Below are positions 45,427-55,508 of a stretch of DNA of 64,000 nucleotides, piece after piece. Position 1 is the stretch's first letter. The number at the start of each line of letters is the position of its first letter. This DNA is from Flavobacterium sp. N1736 (GTDB lineage: Bacteria > Bacteroidota > Bacteroidia > Flavobacteriales > Flavobacteriaceae). The notes under the pieces are model-generated. The model ran no database searches, was not told the DNA's origin, and saw only the letters and a program-made list of their open reading frames with translations. The translations under genes and the position numbers were made by a program. Location of the stretch: positions 2,294,001 through 2,358,000 of the forward strand of contig NZ_CP109994.1 of the NCBI RefSeq assembly GCF_025947065.1. The letters are read 5' to 3'.

Positions 45427-47350
45427 CAACAACGGTTTACCTAACATCGACGATTTGCAGTTTTTAGCAAACGAGCTGTTCAAAACGTTACCCAATGAGT
45501 TTCCTAAAGAAATTTCACTGAGTCCGAATAAAGACGAACATCCGCGTGCCGTAAAAGCTGTAGAAACGTTGTTGCAGGCAGGAAATTTAGGCGATTATAA
45601 CCAATCGACTATTTCGTTGCAGCAGTTAGAAAACATACCGGAAGCACCTCCAGCCTTTGGAGGTTTTGGTGTTTCACCGTCTGTTGCCAGTTTTGGAAAT
45701 ACAGGAATTTCATCTTTATATCCAAATACAATAAGCGGATTTGATCCCAATAGTGCCCTTTCTCCGCTAGAGATTCCGCATGGAAATAATGTGAACCTTA
45801 ATAATCCGCAAACCGGATTTTCTGATACTAATTTTAAAAATGGAGGAACAGCAGCGTCAACAGAGAAAAATATTTTTTCTGAATTGAATCTCAATCAGCA
45901 ATATTCACCATTTGAAATTGGCGGTTTTTCGTTTGAAAAAGAATTGGATGAAGCCTTAAAAACAGTTGATACCCAATTTACAAAACGATTAAATATACCT
46001 TCAAATCCGGCTGAAATTCCGAATTCATATTATTTCCTCGATCAGAATCCTTTTGCTTTTGATAAAAGAAATACAAATGTGGTACTGGGAAACTCTTTCG
46101 ATTCAAAGGAATTTCACACTTTAGAAAGTTCTCCTTTTAATGCCAATCTGATTAAAAAAGATTTTCCAATTCTAAATCAAACCGTAAATGGCAAACCGTT
46201 AATTTGGTTTGATAACGCGGCAACGACTCAAAAACCTCAATCGGTAATTGATCGTATTGCTTATTTTTATGAGAATGAAAATTCGAATATTCACCGTGCA
46301 GCGCATGAATTGGCAGCGAGAGCTTCTGATGCTTACGAAGCAGCGCGTGAAAAAGTAAAAGTTTTTTTGAATACGAATTCTGTAAACGAAGTTGTATTTG
46401 TCCGCGGTGCAACAGAAGCAATTAATCTTGTGGCACAAAGCTGGGGCGATCATAATCTGGTTTCCGGCGATGAAATAATCGTTAGTAATCTTGAACATCA
46501 CGCCAATATTGTACCGTGGAAACGTCTTGCTGATAAAAAAGGATTAAAACTTCGTGTAATTCCGGTTGACGACGACGGGCAAATCCTGTTGGAAGAATAT
46601 GCCAAATTGCTAAATTCTAAAACGCGTCTCGTTGCTTTTACTCAGGTTTCAAACGCATTGGGAACGGTAACTCCTGCCAAAAAAATAGTTGAAATGGCGC
46701 ATGCCGCCGGAGCGAAAGTTTTAATTGACGGTGCACAATCTGTTTCGCATATGAAAGTCGATGTTCAGGATTTAAATCCCGATTGGCTGGTTTTTTCCGG
46801 ACATAAGTTATTTGGTCCTACCGGAATTGGCGTTTTATACGGAAAAGAAGATTTGCTAAACGAAATGCAGCCGTATCAATCTGGCGGAAACATGATTCAG
46901 GATGTTACTTTTGAGGAAATAAAATACCACAAAGCACCCAATCGTTTCGAAGCAGGAACAGGAAATATTGCCGACGCTATTGGTCTTGGAGCGGCAATTG
47001 ATTATGTCACCAAAACCGGAATCGAAGCAATTGGGCAATATGAGCATTTTTTATTAGATTATGCCACGAAGCTTATAAAGGAAATTCCGGGTGTACGATT
47101 GATAGGAACTGCAGCTAATAAAGCAAGTGTGCTTTCTTTTAATCTGCAGGGATATTCTAACGATCAGGTTGGTCAGGCGCTAAACAAAGAAGGAATTGCA
47201 GTGCGAACCGGACATCATTGTGCGCAGCCTATTTTACGCAGAATGGGTGTTGAAACCACAGTTCGTCCGTCGCTGGCATTTTACAATACTACGCAAGATG
47301 TAGATACTTTTATTAAAACGTTGTGGGAACTTAAAAAAGTTAGGTTCTAA
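45410..47350 (+). CDS. Encapsulin cargo cysteine desulfurase (SufS-like) with N-terminal targeting domain
   Basis: 646 residues. Residues 247-646 are a SufS-type PLP enzyme: Lys466 in FSGHKLFGPTGIG binds PLP and Cys604 in TGHHCAQPILRRMG is the sulfur acceptor. It removes sulfur from cysteine to give alanine and persulfide. Residues 1-246 are Asn/Ser/Pro/Gly-rich and look disordered, with patches LQFLANELFKTLPNEFP (17-31), FGGFGVSPSVASFG (83-96) and YYFLDQNPFAF (207-217). Such N-terminal domains direct the enzyme into Family 2A encapsulins. The start overlaps the shell gene by 17 bp, so translation is probably coupled. The standard SufS has no such extension. Confidence 0.95.
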   Translation: MSINTNNNGLPNIDDLQFLANELFKTLPNEFPKEISLSPNKDEHPRAVKAVETLLQAGNLGDYNQSTISLQQLENIPEAPPAFGGFGVSPSVASFGNTGISSLYPNTISGFDPNSALSPLEIPHGNNVNLNNPQTGFSDTNFKNGGTAASTEKNIFSELNLNQQYSPFEIGGFSFEKELDEALKTVDTQFTKRLNIPSNPAEIPNSYYFLDQNPFAFDKRNTNVVLGNSFDSKEFHTLESSPFNANLIKKDFPILNQTVNGKPLIWFDNAATTQKPQSVIDRIAYFYENENSNIHRAAHELAARASDAYEAAREKVKVFLNTNSVNEVVFVRGATEAINLVAQSWGDHNLVSGDEIIVSNLEHHANIVPWKRLADKKGLKLRVIPVDDDGQILLEEYAKLLNSKTRLVAFTQVSNALGTVTPAKKIVEMAHAAGAKVLIDGAQSVSHMKVDVQDLNPDWLVFSGHKLFGPTGIGVLYGKEDLLNEMQPYQSGGNMIQDVTFEEIKYHKAPNRFEAGTGNIADAIGLGAAIDYVTKTGIEAIGQYEHFLLDYATKLIKEIPGVRLIGTAANKASVLSFNLQGYSNDQVGQALNKEGIAVRTGHHCAQPILRRMGVETTVRPSLAFYNTTQDVDTFIKTLWELKKVRF

Positions 47351-47357
47351 AATAAAA

Positions 47358-47386
47358 TGAGCCAATGCATCTGGTACATTGGCTCA
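47358..47386 (+). terminator. Hairpin after encapsulin operon
   Basis: TGAGCCAATG/CATTGGCTCA, a perfect 10-bp stem with a 9-base loop, 7 bp after the desulfurase stop. A T-run follows about 11 bases later (47399-47407). Confidence 0.65.
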
Positions 47387-47429
47387 AAGAAATAGTTACT
47401 TTTTTTTGATATTTTAAGTAATTATAACC

Positions 47430-47467
47430 AAAAGGCGATTGTTTATACAGTCGCCTTTTTATATTTT
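47430..47467 (+). terminator. Second terminator after encapsulin operon
   Basis: AAAGGCGA/TCGCCTTT stem with a 12-base loop followed by T-rich sequence. It closes the sulfur locus. Confidence 0.75.
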
Positions 47468-47591
47468 TTTAAACACATAGAATCATAGATTCTGTAACCT
47501 TAAAAAAGACATTTCATTTATTTAAACAAACATAGTTTGAGTTCGTTATGCGAAAGAAATATGCTTTTGTCTGTTAAAAAAACTTTTTATA

Positions 47592-48845
47592 TTAATCTCT
47601 AAAATCGTTTAATGATTTTTCGATAATTTCAAGACATTCCTGTATTTGAGTTTCTGTCATTACCAAAGGCGGCGCTAATCTGATTTTATTTCCGTGAGTT
47701 GGTTTTGCCAGTAATCCGTTATCTCTGAATCTTAGGCAAATTTCCCAAGCCAAATCAGAATCTTCTCCACAATTAATTACAATGGCATTTAATAAACCTT
47801 TACCACGAACCAGCGTAATTAAATTGTTACGTTCTGCGATTTCGTTTAATCCTTTTCTTAAAATGATTCCTAAACGTTCTGCATTTTCGGCTAATTTTTC
47901 GTCTTTTACCACTTCAAGCGCTGCAATGGCAACGGCAGCCGCAACTGGATTTCCTCCAAAAGTAGAACCGTGCTGTCCTGGTTTTATTACATTCATGATT
48001 TCATTATTCGCCAAAACTGCCGAAACAGGATAAACTCCGCCAGAAATTGCTTTTCCTAAAATCAAAATATCAGGCTGAACATTTTCATGATGAACGGCTA
48101 ATAATTTTCCGGTACGTGCAATTCCCGTTTGAACCTCATCTGCAATAAACAATACATTATGTTTTTCACACAATGCTTTTGCTTTCGCCAAATATCCTTC
48201 TGATGGAACATAAACTCCTGCTTCACCCTGAATTGGTTCTACTAAAAATCCGGCAATATTTTTTGATGATTCTAAAACTTTTTCCAAAGCTTCAAGATTA
48301 TCGTATTCAATTTTTATAAATCCATCTGTAAAAGGTCCGAAGTTTTTACGGGCACTTTCATCATTCGAAAATGAAATAATAGTTGTTGTTCTTCCGTGAA
48401 AATTATTTTCGCAAACAATAACCTGCGCTAAATTTTCATGAATTCCTTTTACTTCATACGCCCATTTTCTACAAAGTTTCAAAGCCGTTTCTACCGCTTC
48501 TGCTCCCGTATTCATTGGTAAAACTTTATCAAAACCAAAATAATTGGTCACATATTCTTCGTAGTTTCCTAATTTATCATTGTAAAAAGCTCTTGAAGTC
48601 AAAGTCAGTTTTTGCGCCTGATCGACCATTGCCTGCACAATTTTTGGATGACAATGTCCCTGATTTACTGCAGAATAAGCAGACAGAAAATCATAATATT
48701 TTTTTCCGTCAACATCCCAGACATATACACCTTCTCCTCTTTCTAAAACTACCGGAAGCGGATGGTAATTGTGAGCTCCGTATTTATTCTCTTTTTCGAT
48801 TAAAACTTCCGATTTTGACGAAAGAATTTCTTGTGTATGTGCCAT
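47592..48845 (-). CDS. rocD: Ornithine aminotransferase
   Basis: 417 residues from MAHTQEIL; a longer in-frame start at 48887 adds a poor extension. It is a class-III PLP aminotransferase with [53 protein letters not shown] and the PLP lysine in [18 protein letters not shown]. It converts ornithine and 2-oxoglutarate to glutamate semialdehyde, in arginine breakdown. It is divergent from an Lrp-type regulator, its probable controller. Confidence 0.95.
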   Translation of the reverse strand: MAHTQEILSSKSEVLIEKENKYGAHNYHPLPVVLERGEGVYVWDVDGKKYYDFLSAYSAVNQGHCHPKIVQAMVDQAQKLTLTSRAFYNDKLGNYEEYVTNYFGFDKVLPMNTGAEAVETALKLCRKWAYEVKGIHENLAQVIVCENNFHGRTTTIISFSNDESARKNFGPFTDGFIKIEYDNLEALEKVLESSKNIAGFLVEPIQGEAGVYVPSEGYLAKAKALCEKHNVLFIADEVQTGIARTGKLLAVHHENVQPDILILGKAISGGVYPVSAVLANNEIMNVIKPGQHGSTFGGNPVAAAVAIAALEVVKDEKLAENAERLGIILRKGLNEIAERNNLITLVRGKGLLNAIVINCGEDSDLAWEICLRFRDNGLLAKPTHGNKIRLAPPLVMTETQIQECLEIIEKSLNDFRD

Positions 48846-49038
48846 AATATTTCTTTTTATTGAAACAAAAATATAAAATTTATTCATTTAAAGGTATGAA
48901 ATAGATATATTTAACTTATTAATTGATATTTTAAAATCAAAATAACTTATTTTTACACTAATTAAAGTCATATCTTATTATAATCCTAAGTTTCAAATAA
49001 GAGTTATTTTTATCTTTACAAAAATTAAACAGCATTGC

Positions 49039-49491
49039 ATGGATATTTTAGATGAGTTCGACGTAAAAATTATCAAAGAATTGGAGAAAGATGGACGAAT
49101 TGCTTATTCGACGATTGCTACTAATTTAAAAATCTCAAATACTATGGTGCATCAACGCATAAACCGCTTATTTGAGCAAGGCATAATTACTGGCATCAAA
49201 CCTATTTTAAACGAAAAGCAAATTGGGTATGACTGGGCTTCGTTTACCGGAATTACTCTTAATAAAGATTCTGATTCTGAAGGAGTTATTGAAGTTTTAA
49301 AACAAATACCGGAAGTAACAGAATGTTATTTTGTAACGGGTTCTTTTACGCTTTACCTAAAAATTACGGCGAAAAACCATGAGCACATGCGTAAAATATT
49401 ATACGAGCAAATCGATAATATTCCGGGAATTGCTAAAACCGATTCTATGATTGAGTTGGGATGTGCGTTTAAGAGAAATATTTCCTTGTAG
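49039..49491 (+). CDS. Lrp/AsnC-family transcriptional regulator
   Basis: 150 residues. The N-terminal winged helix (DEFDVKIIKELEKDGRIAYS) and the C-terminal RAM ligand domain (TGSFTLYLKI ... GCAFKRN) are standard. It is divergently transcribed from rocD with a 193-bp shared control region, so it probably senses an amino acid and regulates rocD. Confidence 0.93.
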   Translation: MDILDEFDVKIIKELEKDGRIAYSTIATNLKISNTMVHQRINRLFEQGIITGIKPILNEKQIGYDWASFTGITLNKDSDSEGVIEVLKQIPEVTECYFVTGSFTLYLKITAKNHEHMRKILYEQIDNIPGIAKTDSMIELGCAFKRNISL

Positions 49492-49501
49492 AGAAAAATA
49501 G

Positions 49502-49746
49502 CACGCAGATTATTTTTAAAAAATCATAATAATCTTTTAATCTGTGGCAAAAAAAATGGCTCGCAGATTTTGCAGATTGAGCAGATTTTATTTTTTGATT
49601 TTTTCTAAAATGAACTTATATAAAAGATTTCACGCAGATTGATTTTTATCATAATAATCTTTTAATCTGTGGCAAAAAAATGGGCTCGCAGATTTTGCAG
49701 ATTGAGCAGATTTTATTTTTTGATTTTTTTGAAAATGAACTTATAT
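49502..49746. repeat. Two direct copies of a ~120-bp element
   Basis: Copy 1 (49502-49622) and copy 2 (49631-49746) both run from CACGCAGATT through TAATCTTTTAATCTGTGGCA and CTCGCAGATTTTGCAGATTG to TGAACTTATAT, with small differences. They fill most of a 364-bp gap after the Lrp gene. They carry the CCACAGATT-type motif seen elsewhere. Nothing coding is seen. Confidence 0.85.
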
Positions 49747-49855
49747 CCATGATATGATTTAAATGAGTTAATTTAAGTTTTATGGTTAAAAAAGTATTGT
49801 TTTCAGGTTTTTTTGTAACATATTATTTCTGATATTTGTTAAAAATTGTGAAACC

Positions 49856-50629
49856 ATGAAAAATTCAACATTAATCATTATTGCTACTATATTGTTCACC
49901 GGAACTGTAAACGCACAATTAAAAACTGTAAAATATACTGACGGAACTCAGGTATTAAACGGTTTATCTATAAAAGCTGCTAAAAAAAGCAGTCAAAACC
50001 CTGGAATTTTACTTTTACCGGCTTGGCTCGGAATTGATAATGCTTCAAAAGAAATTGCGGCTAATTTATCAAAACTAGGCTATCATGTTTTTATCGCTGA
50101 TATTTATGGAGAAGGCAACTATCCGAAAAATACAGGAGAAGCAGGAAAACTGGCTGGCTTTTACAAAACAAACATCAACGATTATCAAAGAAGAATAAAT
50201 CTGGCATTGCAGGAATTAATTAAATCCGGAGCAAATGCTGATAATATTGTTGCTATTGGATATTGTTTTGGAGGAACGGGAGTTCTTGAAGCTGCACGCG
50301 GACATTTGAATGTAAAAGGCGTTGCTTCGTTTCACGGTGGTTTAGGCAAAGATGCAAGTCGTGTCGTTGAACCAATTACAGCTAAAGTTTTAGTTTGTCA
50401 CGGTGCTGACGATCCGTACGAATCTAAAGAAGAAATTACTGCTTTTCAACAAGAAATGCGTGACGCAAAAGCCGATTGGCAAATGATTTATTATGCAAAT
50501 GCCGTACACTCGTTTACAAATCCGGAAGCCGGAAATGATAACTCAAAAGGTGCCGCTTACAATCCGGTTGCTGCAAAAAGATCTTTTGAACATTTACAGC
50601 TTTTCCTGAATGAAGTGTTGAAAAAATAG
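49856..50629 (+). CDS. Exported dienelactone hydrolase family protein
   Basis: 257 residues with a signal peptide ending VNAQ. The alpha/beta hydrolase triad is visible: Cys in AIGYCFGGTG, Asp in CHGADDPYES and His in NAVHSFTNPEAG. A cysteine nucleophile is typical of dienelactone hydrolases. It is periplasmic; the substrate is unknown. Confidence 0.88.
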   Translation: MKNSTLIIIATILFTGTVNAQLKTVKYTDGTQVLNGLSIKAAKKSSQNPGILLLPAWLGIDNASKEIAANLSKLGYHVFIADIYGEGNYPKNTGEAGKLAGFYKTNINDYQRRINLALQELIKSGANADNIVAIGYCFGGTGVLEAARGHLNVKGVASFHGGLGKDASRVVEPITAKVLVCHGADDPYESKEEITAFQQEMRDAKADWQMIYYANAVHSFTNPEAGNDNSKGAAYNPVAAKRSFEHLQLFLNEVLKK

Positions 50630-50737
50630 CATTCATAACTATGGATTAAAAGGTGTGTGATTTTAAAATCATTTTAATCTTTTAATCTGTGACAAAAAAA
50701 AACTTAACAACCAAAACCAAATCAATTGCAATAACCA

Positions 50738-51703
50738 ATGTCACATAGTCCTATTAGAAAAGACAAAACCTGCTTGAATTGCAGGCACGTTGTCGAGCAA
50801 AGATTTTGTCCAAATTGTGGACAGGAAAATACAGACAGCCGAAAGACGTTTCACCATTTATTTATTCATTTTTTTGAAGATTTAACCCATTACGAAAACG
50901 CTTTTTGGAAAACAATTAAAAATTTACTTTTTAAACCTGCAACTTTAACTAAAGAATATCTTTCAGGAAGAAGATTGTCTTATCTGGCGCCGGTTCGTCT
51001 TTATATTTTTATCAGTTTTATTACTTTTCTTTTAATTGCTCTCTTTCCAAATCACGTAAGCGAAAATCTAAATAATAGCGAAAAAGAGATTACAACAAAC
51101 CTTATTAAGCAAGATAAAAAGGCAACTAAAACTTTTAACGAAAACCCCTATTTTGAATTACAGCCGATGAAAGAAATCGACTCCATTCAAAAATATGGAA
51201 AACCGAGTGAAAAGTATACCGATTTTGAATATTGGGTTTATGAAAAGGTCGTGCATGTTACTGAAAATAATACCAAGAAAGAAATTGTAGAAAAATTTAT
51301 TGAATCATTTGTTCATAATATCCCTAAAATATTATTTATAATAATGCCGTTTTTTGCCTTCTTTTTATGGATTTTTCATGATAAAAAGAAATGGTATTAT
51401 TTTGATCACGGAATATTTACGCTGCATTATTTTTCGTTTTTACTTTTAATATTCCTCATTCTGTTTATTATTCAGAGAGTTACTGATTTGTTTGGAAGCA
51501 CTTTAGGTTTTATAGCCGATATTGCAAATTTTGTGGGTATACTATGGATGTCATACTATTTTTATCCTGCGCATCATCGTTTTTACGGAGAAAGCAGAAT
51601 TGTTTCTTTTATTAAAAGTGTGTTTCTATTCTTCATAAACTCATTTTTTATACTATTTTTACTAACTTTTTATGTTTTTTACATATTCATTAATTTACAC
51701 TAA
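50738..51703 (+). CDS. DUF3667 membrane protein with zinc ribbon
   Basis: 321 residues. The N-terminus has a CLNC ... CPNCGQ zinc ribbon, followed by the DUF3667 pattern (FFEDLTHYENAFWKTIKNLLF, EYLSGRRLSYLAPVRLYIF) and four or five transmembrane helices. The function of the family is unknown. It ends 8 bp before the M28 peptidase gene, so the two are probably co-transcribed. Confidence 0.88.
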   Translation: MSHSPIRKDKTCLNCRHVVEQRFCPNCGQENTDSRKTFHHLFIHFFEDLTHYENAFWKTIKNLLFKPATLTKEYLSGRRLSYLAPVRLYIFISFITFLLIALFPNHVSENLNNSEKEITTNLIKQDKKATKTFNENPYFELQPMKEIDSIQKYGKPSEKYTDFEYWVYEKVVHVTENNTKKEIVEKFIESFVHNIPKILFIIMPFFAFFLWIFHDKKKWYYFDHGIFTLHYFSFLLLIFLILFIIQRVTDLFGSTLGFIADIANFVGILWMSYYFYPAHHRFYGESRIVSFIKSVFLFFINSFFILFLLTFYVFYIFINLH

Positions 51704-51711
51704 ACCCCATA

Positions 51712-52728
51712 ATGAAAAAACTCGTAGTTCTATTATTAATTGCCTCAGCATTTTCATGTAAAAATGCACAGTCGGTTGTATCGAAGGATAATTCAGATCC
51801 AACCAAATACGTGAAAGTGATTACCCAAAAAGATTTAAAAAAAATGTTATATGTAGTTGCTTCTGATGAAATGGAAGGTCGTCAAACTGGCTCACAAGGT
51901 CAGAAAAAAGCAGGTCTTTACATGATCGAACAATACAAGAAAAATAAGATTTCGTTTCCTAAAGGTGCAAAAGATTATTATCAAACGGTTCCCGCAGCTT
52001 TTTTAAATGCAAAACGTAACGAAAACCTGCCTGATTCTGAAAATATCTGGGCTTATATAGAAGGTTCTGAAAAACCGGATGAAGTTTTGGTAATTTCGGC
52101 TCATTATGACCACGTTGGTATTAAAAATGGTGAAGTTTATAACGGTGCCGATGATGACGGTTCCGGAACTGTTGCTGTAATGGAAATGGCGAAAGCTTTT
52201 GCAAAAGCTAAAAAAGACGGACACGGACCAAAACGTTCTATTTTATTTTTGCATGTAACAGGTGAAGAACACGGATTACACGGTTCTCGTTATTATTCTG
52301 AAAATCCATTGTTTCCAATTGCTAATACAATTACAGACATCAATATTGATATGATTGGCCGTCGCGATGTAGAGCATGCTAATACAAACAATTATGTGTA
52401 TGTTATTGGTGCCGACAGGTTATCATCAGACTTGCATAATATTGTAGTTGCTCAAAATGAAAAATATACTAAAGTCGATTTAGATTTTAAATTTAATGAT
52501 CCTAAAGATCCAAATCATTTTTATGAGCGTTCTGATCATTATAACTTTGCAAAAAACGGTATTCCGGCAGTTTTCTTTTTTAACGGAGTTCACGAAGATT
52601 ATCACGGTAAGGGTGACGAACCTCAAAAAATTGAATACGACGCTTTAACAAAAAGAACACAATTAGCTTTTGTTGTTGCGTGGGAATTAGCGAATAGAGA
52701 AAATCGCCCAGTAGTTGATAAAAAATAG
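51712..52728 (+). CDS. M28-family zinc metallopeptidase lipoprotein
   Basis: 338 residues with a lipobox (ASAFSC). The zinc-binding motifs are SAHYDHVG, NGADDDGSGT and HVTGEEHGLHGS, with DINIDMIGR following. These are the co-catalytic zinc residues of M28 aminopeptidases. It is anchored in the envelope and likely trims peptides. Confidence 0.93.
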   Translation: MKKLVVLLLIASAFSCKNAQSVVSKDNSDPTKYVKVITQKDLKKMLYVVASDEMEGRQTGSQGQKKAGLYMIEQYKKNKISFPKGAKDYYQTVPAAFLNAKRNENLPDSENIWAYIEGSEKPDEVLVISAHYDHVGIKNGEVYNGADDDGSGTVAVMEMAKAFAKAKKDGHGPKRSILFLHVTGEEHGLHGSRYYSENPLFPIANTITDINIDMIGRRDVEHANTNNYVYVIGADRLSSDLHNIVVAQNEKYTKVDLDFKFNDPKDPNHFYERSDHYNFAKNGIPAVFFFNGVHEDYHGKGDEPQKIEYDALTKRTQLAFVVAWELANRENRPVVDKK

Positions 52729-52792
52729 GACAAAGGTCAAAGAGACAAAGGTTCTGAGGTTTTTAAACTAAATCTATATTATCTGAAAAAAC

Positions 52793-52830
52793 AAAAAAGG
52801 GATTAAGTTTAAAACTTCATCCCTTTTTTT
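52793..52830. terminator. Bidirectional terminator between M28 peptidase and rho genes
   Basis: AAAAAGGGATTAAGTTT pairs with AAACTTCATCCCTTTTT (one mismatch), giving an A-run on one side and a T-run on the other, as expected between convergent genes. Confidence 0.85.
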
Positions 52831-52887
52831 ATATTATAGATTCCAAAAAGAAAACCTTAGTCCCTTAGAACCTTTGTACCTTTTCTC

Positions 52888-54741
52888 TTAGTCATTCATA
52901 GAAATCAAAAACTCTTCGTTATTTTTGGTTTTCTTGAAACGGTCGTTTACAAAATCCATAGATTCTACAGGATTCATATCTGATAGATATTTACGCATAA
53001 TCCACATTCTTTGTAATGTTTTTTCGTCTAACAACAAATCATCACGACGTGTACTTGACGAAGTAAGATCGATTGCAGGGAAAATACGTTTGTTTGCAAT
53101 TTTACGATCCAATTGAAGTTCCATATTACCTGTACCTTTAAATTCTTCAAAGATAACCTCATCCATTTTAGAACCTGTTTCTGTCAATGCTGTTGCGATG
53201 ATACTTAACGAACCACCGTTTTCTACATTTCTGGCAGCTCCAAAGAAACGTTTTGGTTTTTGCAATGCATTGGCATCCACACCTCCACTTAAAACTTTTC
53301 CTGATGCAGGCTGAACTGTATTGTAAGCTCTTGCTAAACGTGTAATCGAATCTAAAAGAATCACTACATCGTGTCCGCATTCTACCAAACGTTTTGCTTT
53401 TTCAAGAACGATGTTTGCAATTTTTACGTGTTCCTGTGGTTCTCTGTCAAAAGTAGAAGCAATAACTTCACCACGAACGCTGCGTTGCATATCTGTAACC
53501 TCTTCCGGGCGCTCATCAATTAAAAGAACGATTAGATAAACTTCAGGATGATTGGCTGCAATCGCATTTGCAATGTCTTTTAATAACATTGTTTTACCGG
53601 TTTTCGGTTGTGCGACTATCATACCACGCTGTCCTTTTCCTATTGGAGAAAATAAATCGATAATACGTGTTGAAACTGAACTGCCTTTTTCGGCTAATTT
53701 GAATTTTTCTGAAGGGAAAACCGGTGTTAAGTGTTCGAAAGAAACTCTGTCGCGAACTACTTGCGGATCGTGACCATTAATTTTTAGTACACGAACCAGG
53801 GGAAAAAACTTTTCGCCTTCTTTAGGAGGACGAACTACTCCTTTTACTGTATCTCCGGTTTTAAGACCGAATAATCTGATTTGTGAAGTTGATAAATAAA
53901 TATCATCCGGAGAAGCTAAATAATTATAATCTGATGAACGTAAGAATCCGTATCCGTCAGGCATCATTTCAAGAACACCTTCACTTTCTATAATTCCGTC
54001 AAATTCAAAATCTGAATCTCTGAAATTATTCTTTTTATTTTTATGATTTGGGTTTTGGTTTCCGTTAGTCCCGTTTCCATTTCCATTTCCGTTTACATTC
54101 CCATTTTGATTAGGATTTGGGTTTGCGTTTTGATTCGGATTTGCGTTTTGGTTGGGATTTTGATTCGGATTCTGCTTTTTAAGCTGATTTGGGTTGATCT
54201 TTTTTACAGGAGCAATTTCTTCTGCTTTTTCAGCTACAGGTGTTGAAGTCGAATCAATGTTTTCTAAAACTTCATCAGTAACAACTTCTTTTACAGCTTC
54301 TTTTTCTTTTTGCAAAGCGACTTTTTTCTCGTAAGCTGATTTATTAAATTTGACAATTTTTGGTCCTTTCTTTTCTACTTCTCCGTTTTCTACAGTTTCT
54401 TCAACTGTTGGAGTTTCCTGTACTTTTGGGTTTTGTTTTGAAATTACCGGAGCATCAATTTTTTCAGGGGTTTCTTCTACTTTATCAAATTCCAGAATGG
54501 GAGCATTTTTACTGATTGCTGCTTTTTTTGCAGGTACAATTCGTGCTCTTTTGGGTTTGTCATCAACTTCTGCCTGAGCAACAGCAGGTACAGGCGGCGC
54601 TACAGTCGCTTCTTGATGTGCTAAAATCTGACTTATTAAAGTCTCTTTTTTAACACCATTAAACTTTATAGTTTTAGCTAACTTAGCTATTTCTTGAAGC
54701 TCAGAAAGCTTCATTTCTTTTAATGCAGAAATATCAAACAT
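52888..54741 (-). CDS. rho: Transcription termination factor Rho with Asn-rich insert
   Basis: 617 residues, about 200 longer than the E. coli protein. The order is a Rho N-terminal domain ([20 protein letters not shown]), a long acidic/basic linker, an Asn/Pro/Gln/Gly-rich segment (about residues 185-240; [20 protein letters not shown]), the RNA-binding cold-shock domain ([15 protein letters not shown]) and the ATPase (Walker A in QPKTGKTML). Asn-rich disordered inserts occur in Bacteroidota Rho; in Bacteroides such a region promotes condensate formation. The ATPase core looks intact. Confidence 0.96.
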   Translation of the reverse strand: MFDISALKEMKLSELQEIAKLAKTIKFNGVKKETLISQILAHQEATVAPPVPAVAQAEVDDKPKRARIVPAKKAAISKNAPILEFDKVEETPEKIDAPVISKQNPKVQETPTVEETVENGEVEKKGPKIVKFNKSAYEKKVALQKEKEAVKEVVTDEVLENIDSTSTPVAEKAEEIAPVKKINPNQLKKQNPNQNPNQNANPNQNANPNPNQNGNVNGNGNGNGTNGNQNPNHKNKKNNFRDSDFEFDGIIESEGVLEMMPDGYGFLRSSDYNYLASPDDIYLSTSQIRLFGLKTGDTVKGVVRPPKEGEKFFPLVRVLKINGHDPQVVRDRVSFEHLTPVFPSEKFKLAEKGSSVSTRIIDLFSPIGKGQRGMIVAQPKTGKTMLLKDIANAIAANHPEVYLIVLLIDERPEEVTDMQRSVRGEVIASTFDREPQEHVKIANIVLEKAKRLVECGHDVVILLDSITRLARAYNTVQPASGKVLSGGVDANALQKPKRFFGAARNVENGGSLSIIATALTETGSKMDEVIFEEFKGTGNMELQLDRKIANKRIFPAIDLTSSSTRRDDLLLDEKTLQRMWIMRKYLSDMNPVESMDFVNDRFKKTKNNEEFLISMND

Positions 54742-54924
54742 GAATATTCTATGAATTTAATTATTTTAAAGGAAATACTGTAAAAAGAATAGGTAGATAA
54801 TTGTTTTCAACTAACCGCAGTATGAAGTGCTTACGGTATTATGATGCAATAATACGAATAAAATTTAATCATACAATAGTATTTTATAAAAAGAAAATAT
54901 ATTTTTGTAAAACAATTTTACACC

Positions 54925-55341
54925 ATGATACAACGAATTCAAACCGTATATTTAATTCTTACCTTTGTAGTAACAGGGGTTTTATTGTTTTTTATTCCGC
55001 TTTGGACATTAAATACCGGAAAAGCTTTCTATTTTATGCAAGACCAGGTTTATACTATTATTTTAGGTTTAAGCACGATGCTTACCGTTATTAGTATTAT
55101 TTCATACAAAAAAAGACAAAATCAGTTTGTAATGGGCAGGCTGAACATAATATTAAATTTAATTTTATTAGGATTATTTGTATACCGATCACTAAATTTA
55201 TCTGGAGAGACTGTTAACGCAGTTTCTGAGAAAGGTATTGGGATGTTTCTTCCGATTGTTGCTATCGTATTATTAGTGTTAGCTAATAAGGCCATCAAGA
55301 AAGACGAAGATCTCGTAAAATCTGTAGATCGTTTGAGGTAA
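54925..55341 (+). CDS. DUF4293 membrane protein
   Basis: 138 residues opening with MIQRIQTVYLILTFVV, the typical DUF4293 start, with four transmembrane helices. It is divergent from rho, an arrangement common in this group. Function is unknown. It ends before a strong terminator. Confidence 0.85.
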   Translation: MIQRIQTVYLILTFVVTGVLLFFIPLWTLNTGKAFYFMQDQVYTIILGLSTMLTVISIISYKKRQNQFVMGRLNIILNLILLGLFVYRSLNLSGETVNAVSEKGIGMFLPIVAIVLLVLANKAIKKDEDLVKSVDRLR

Positions 55342-55370
55342 ACCTATAAACTTAATTTATGTGCGAAGAG

Positions 55371-55400
55371 AACCCGGATTTTATAATTCGGGTTTTTTTG
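55371..55400 (+). terminator. Terminator after DUF4293 gene
   Basis: AACCCG/CGGGTT stem with a 12-base AT loop followed by TTTTTTTG. Confidence 0.85.
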
Positions 55401-55508
55401 TGTCCAAAATTTTCTTCAATTCTTCCCGAACTCCCAAAAAACAAGCGCTAAAGAGTTAATTTGTAAGATAAATTTCATAAGTTTGATTTCTCAGACTCAA
55501 AAACAATC

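Noticed and set aside
54043..54246. Val/Ile-rich open frame opposite rho
   Set aside because: It arises from the repetitive Asn-rich codons of rho on the other strand.
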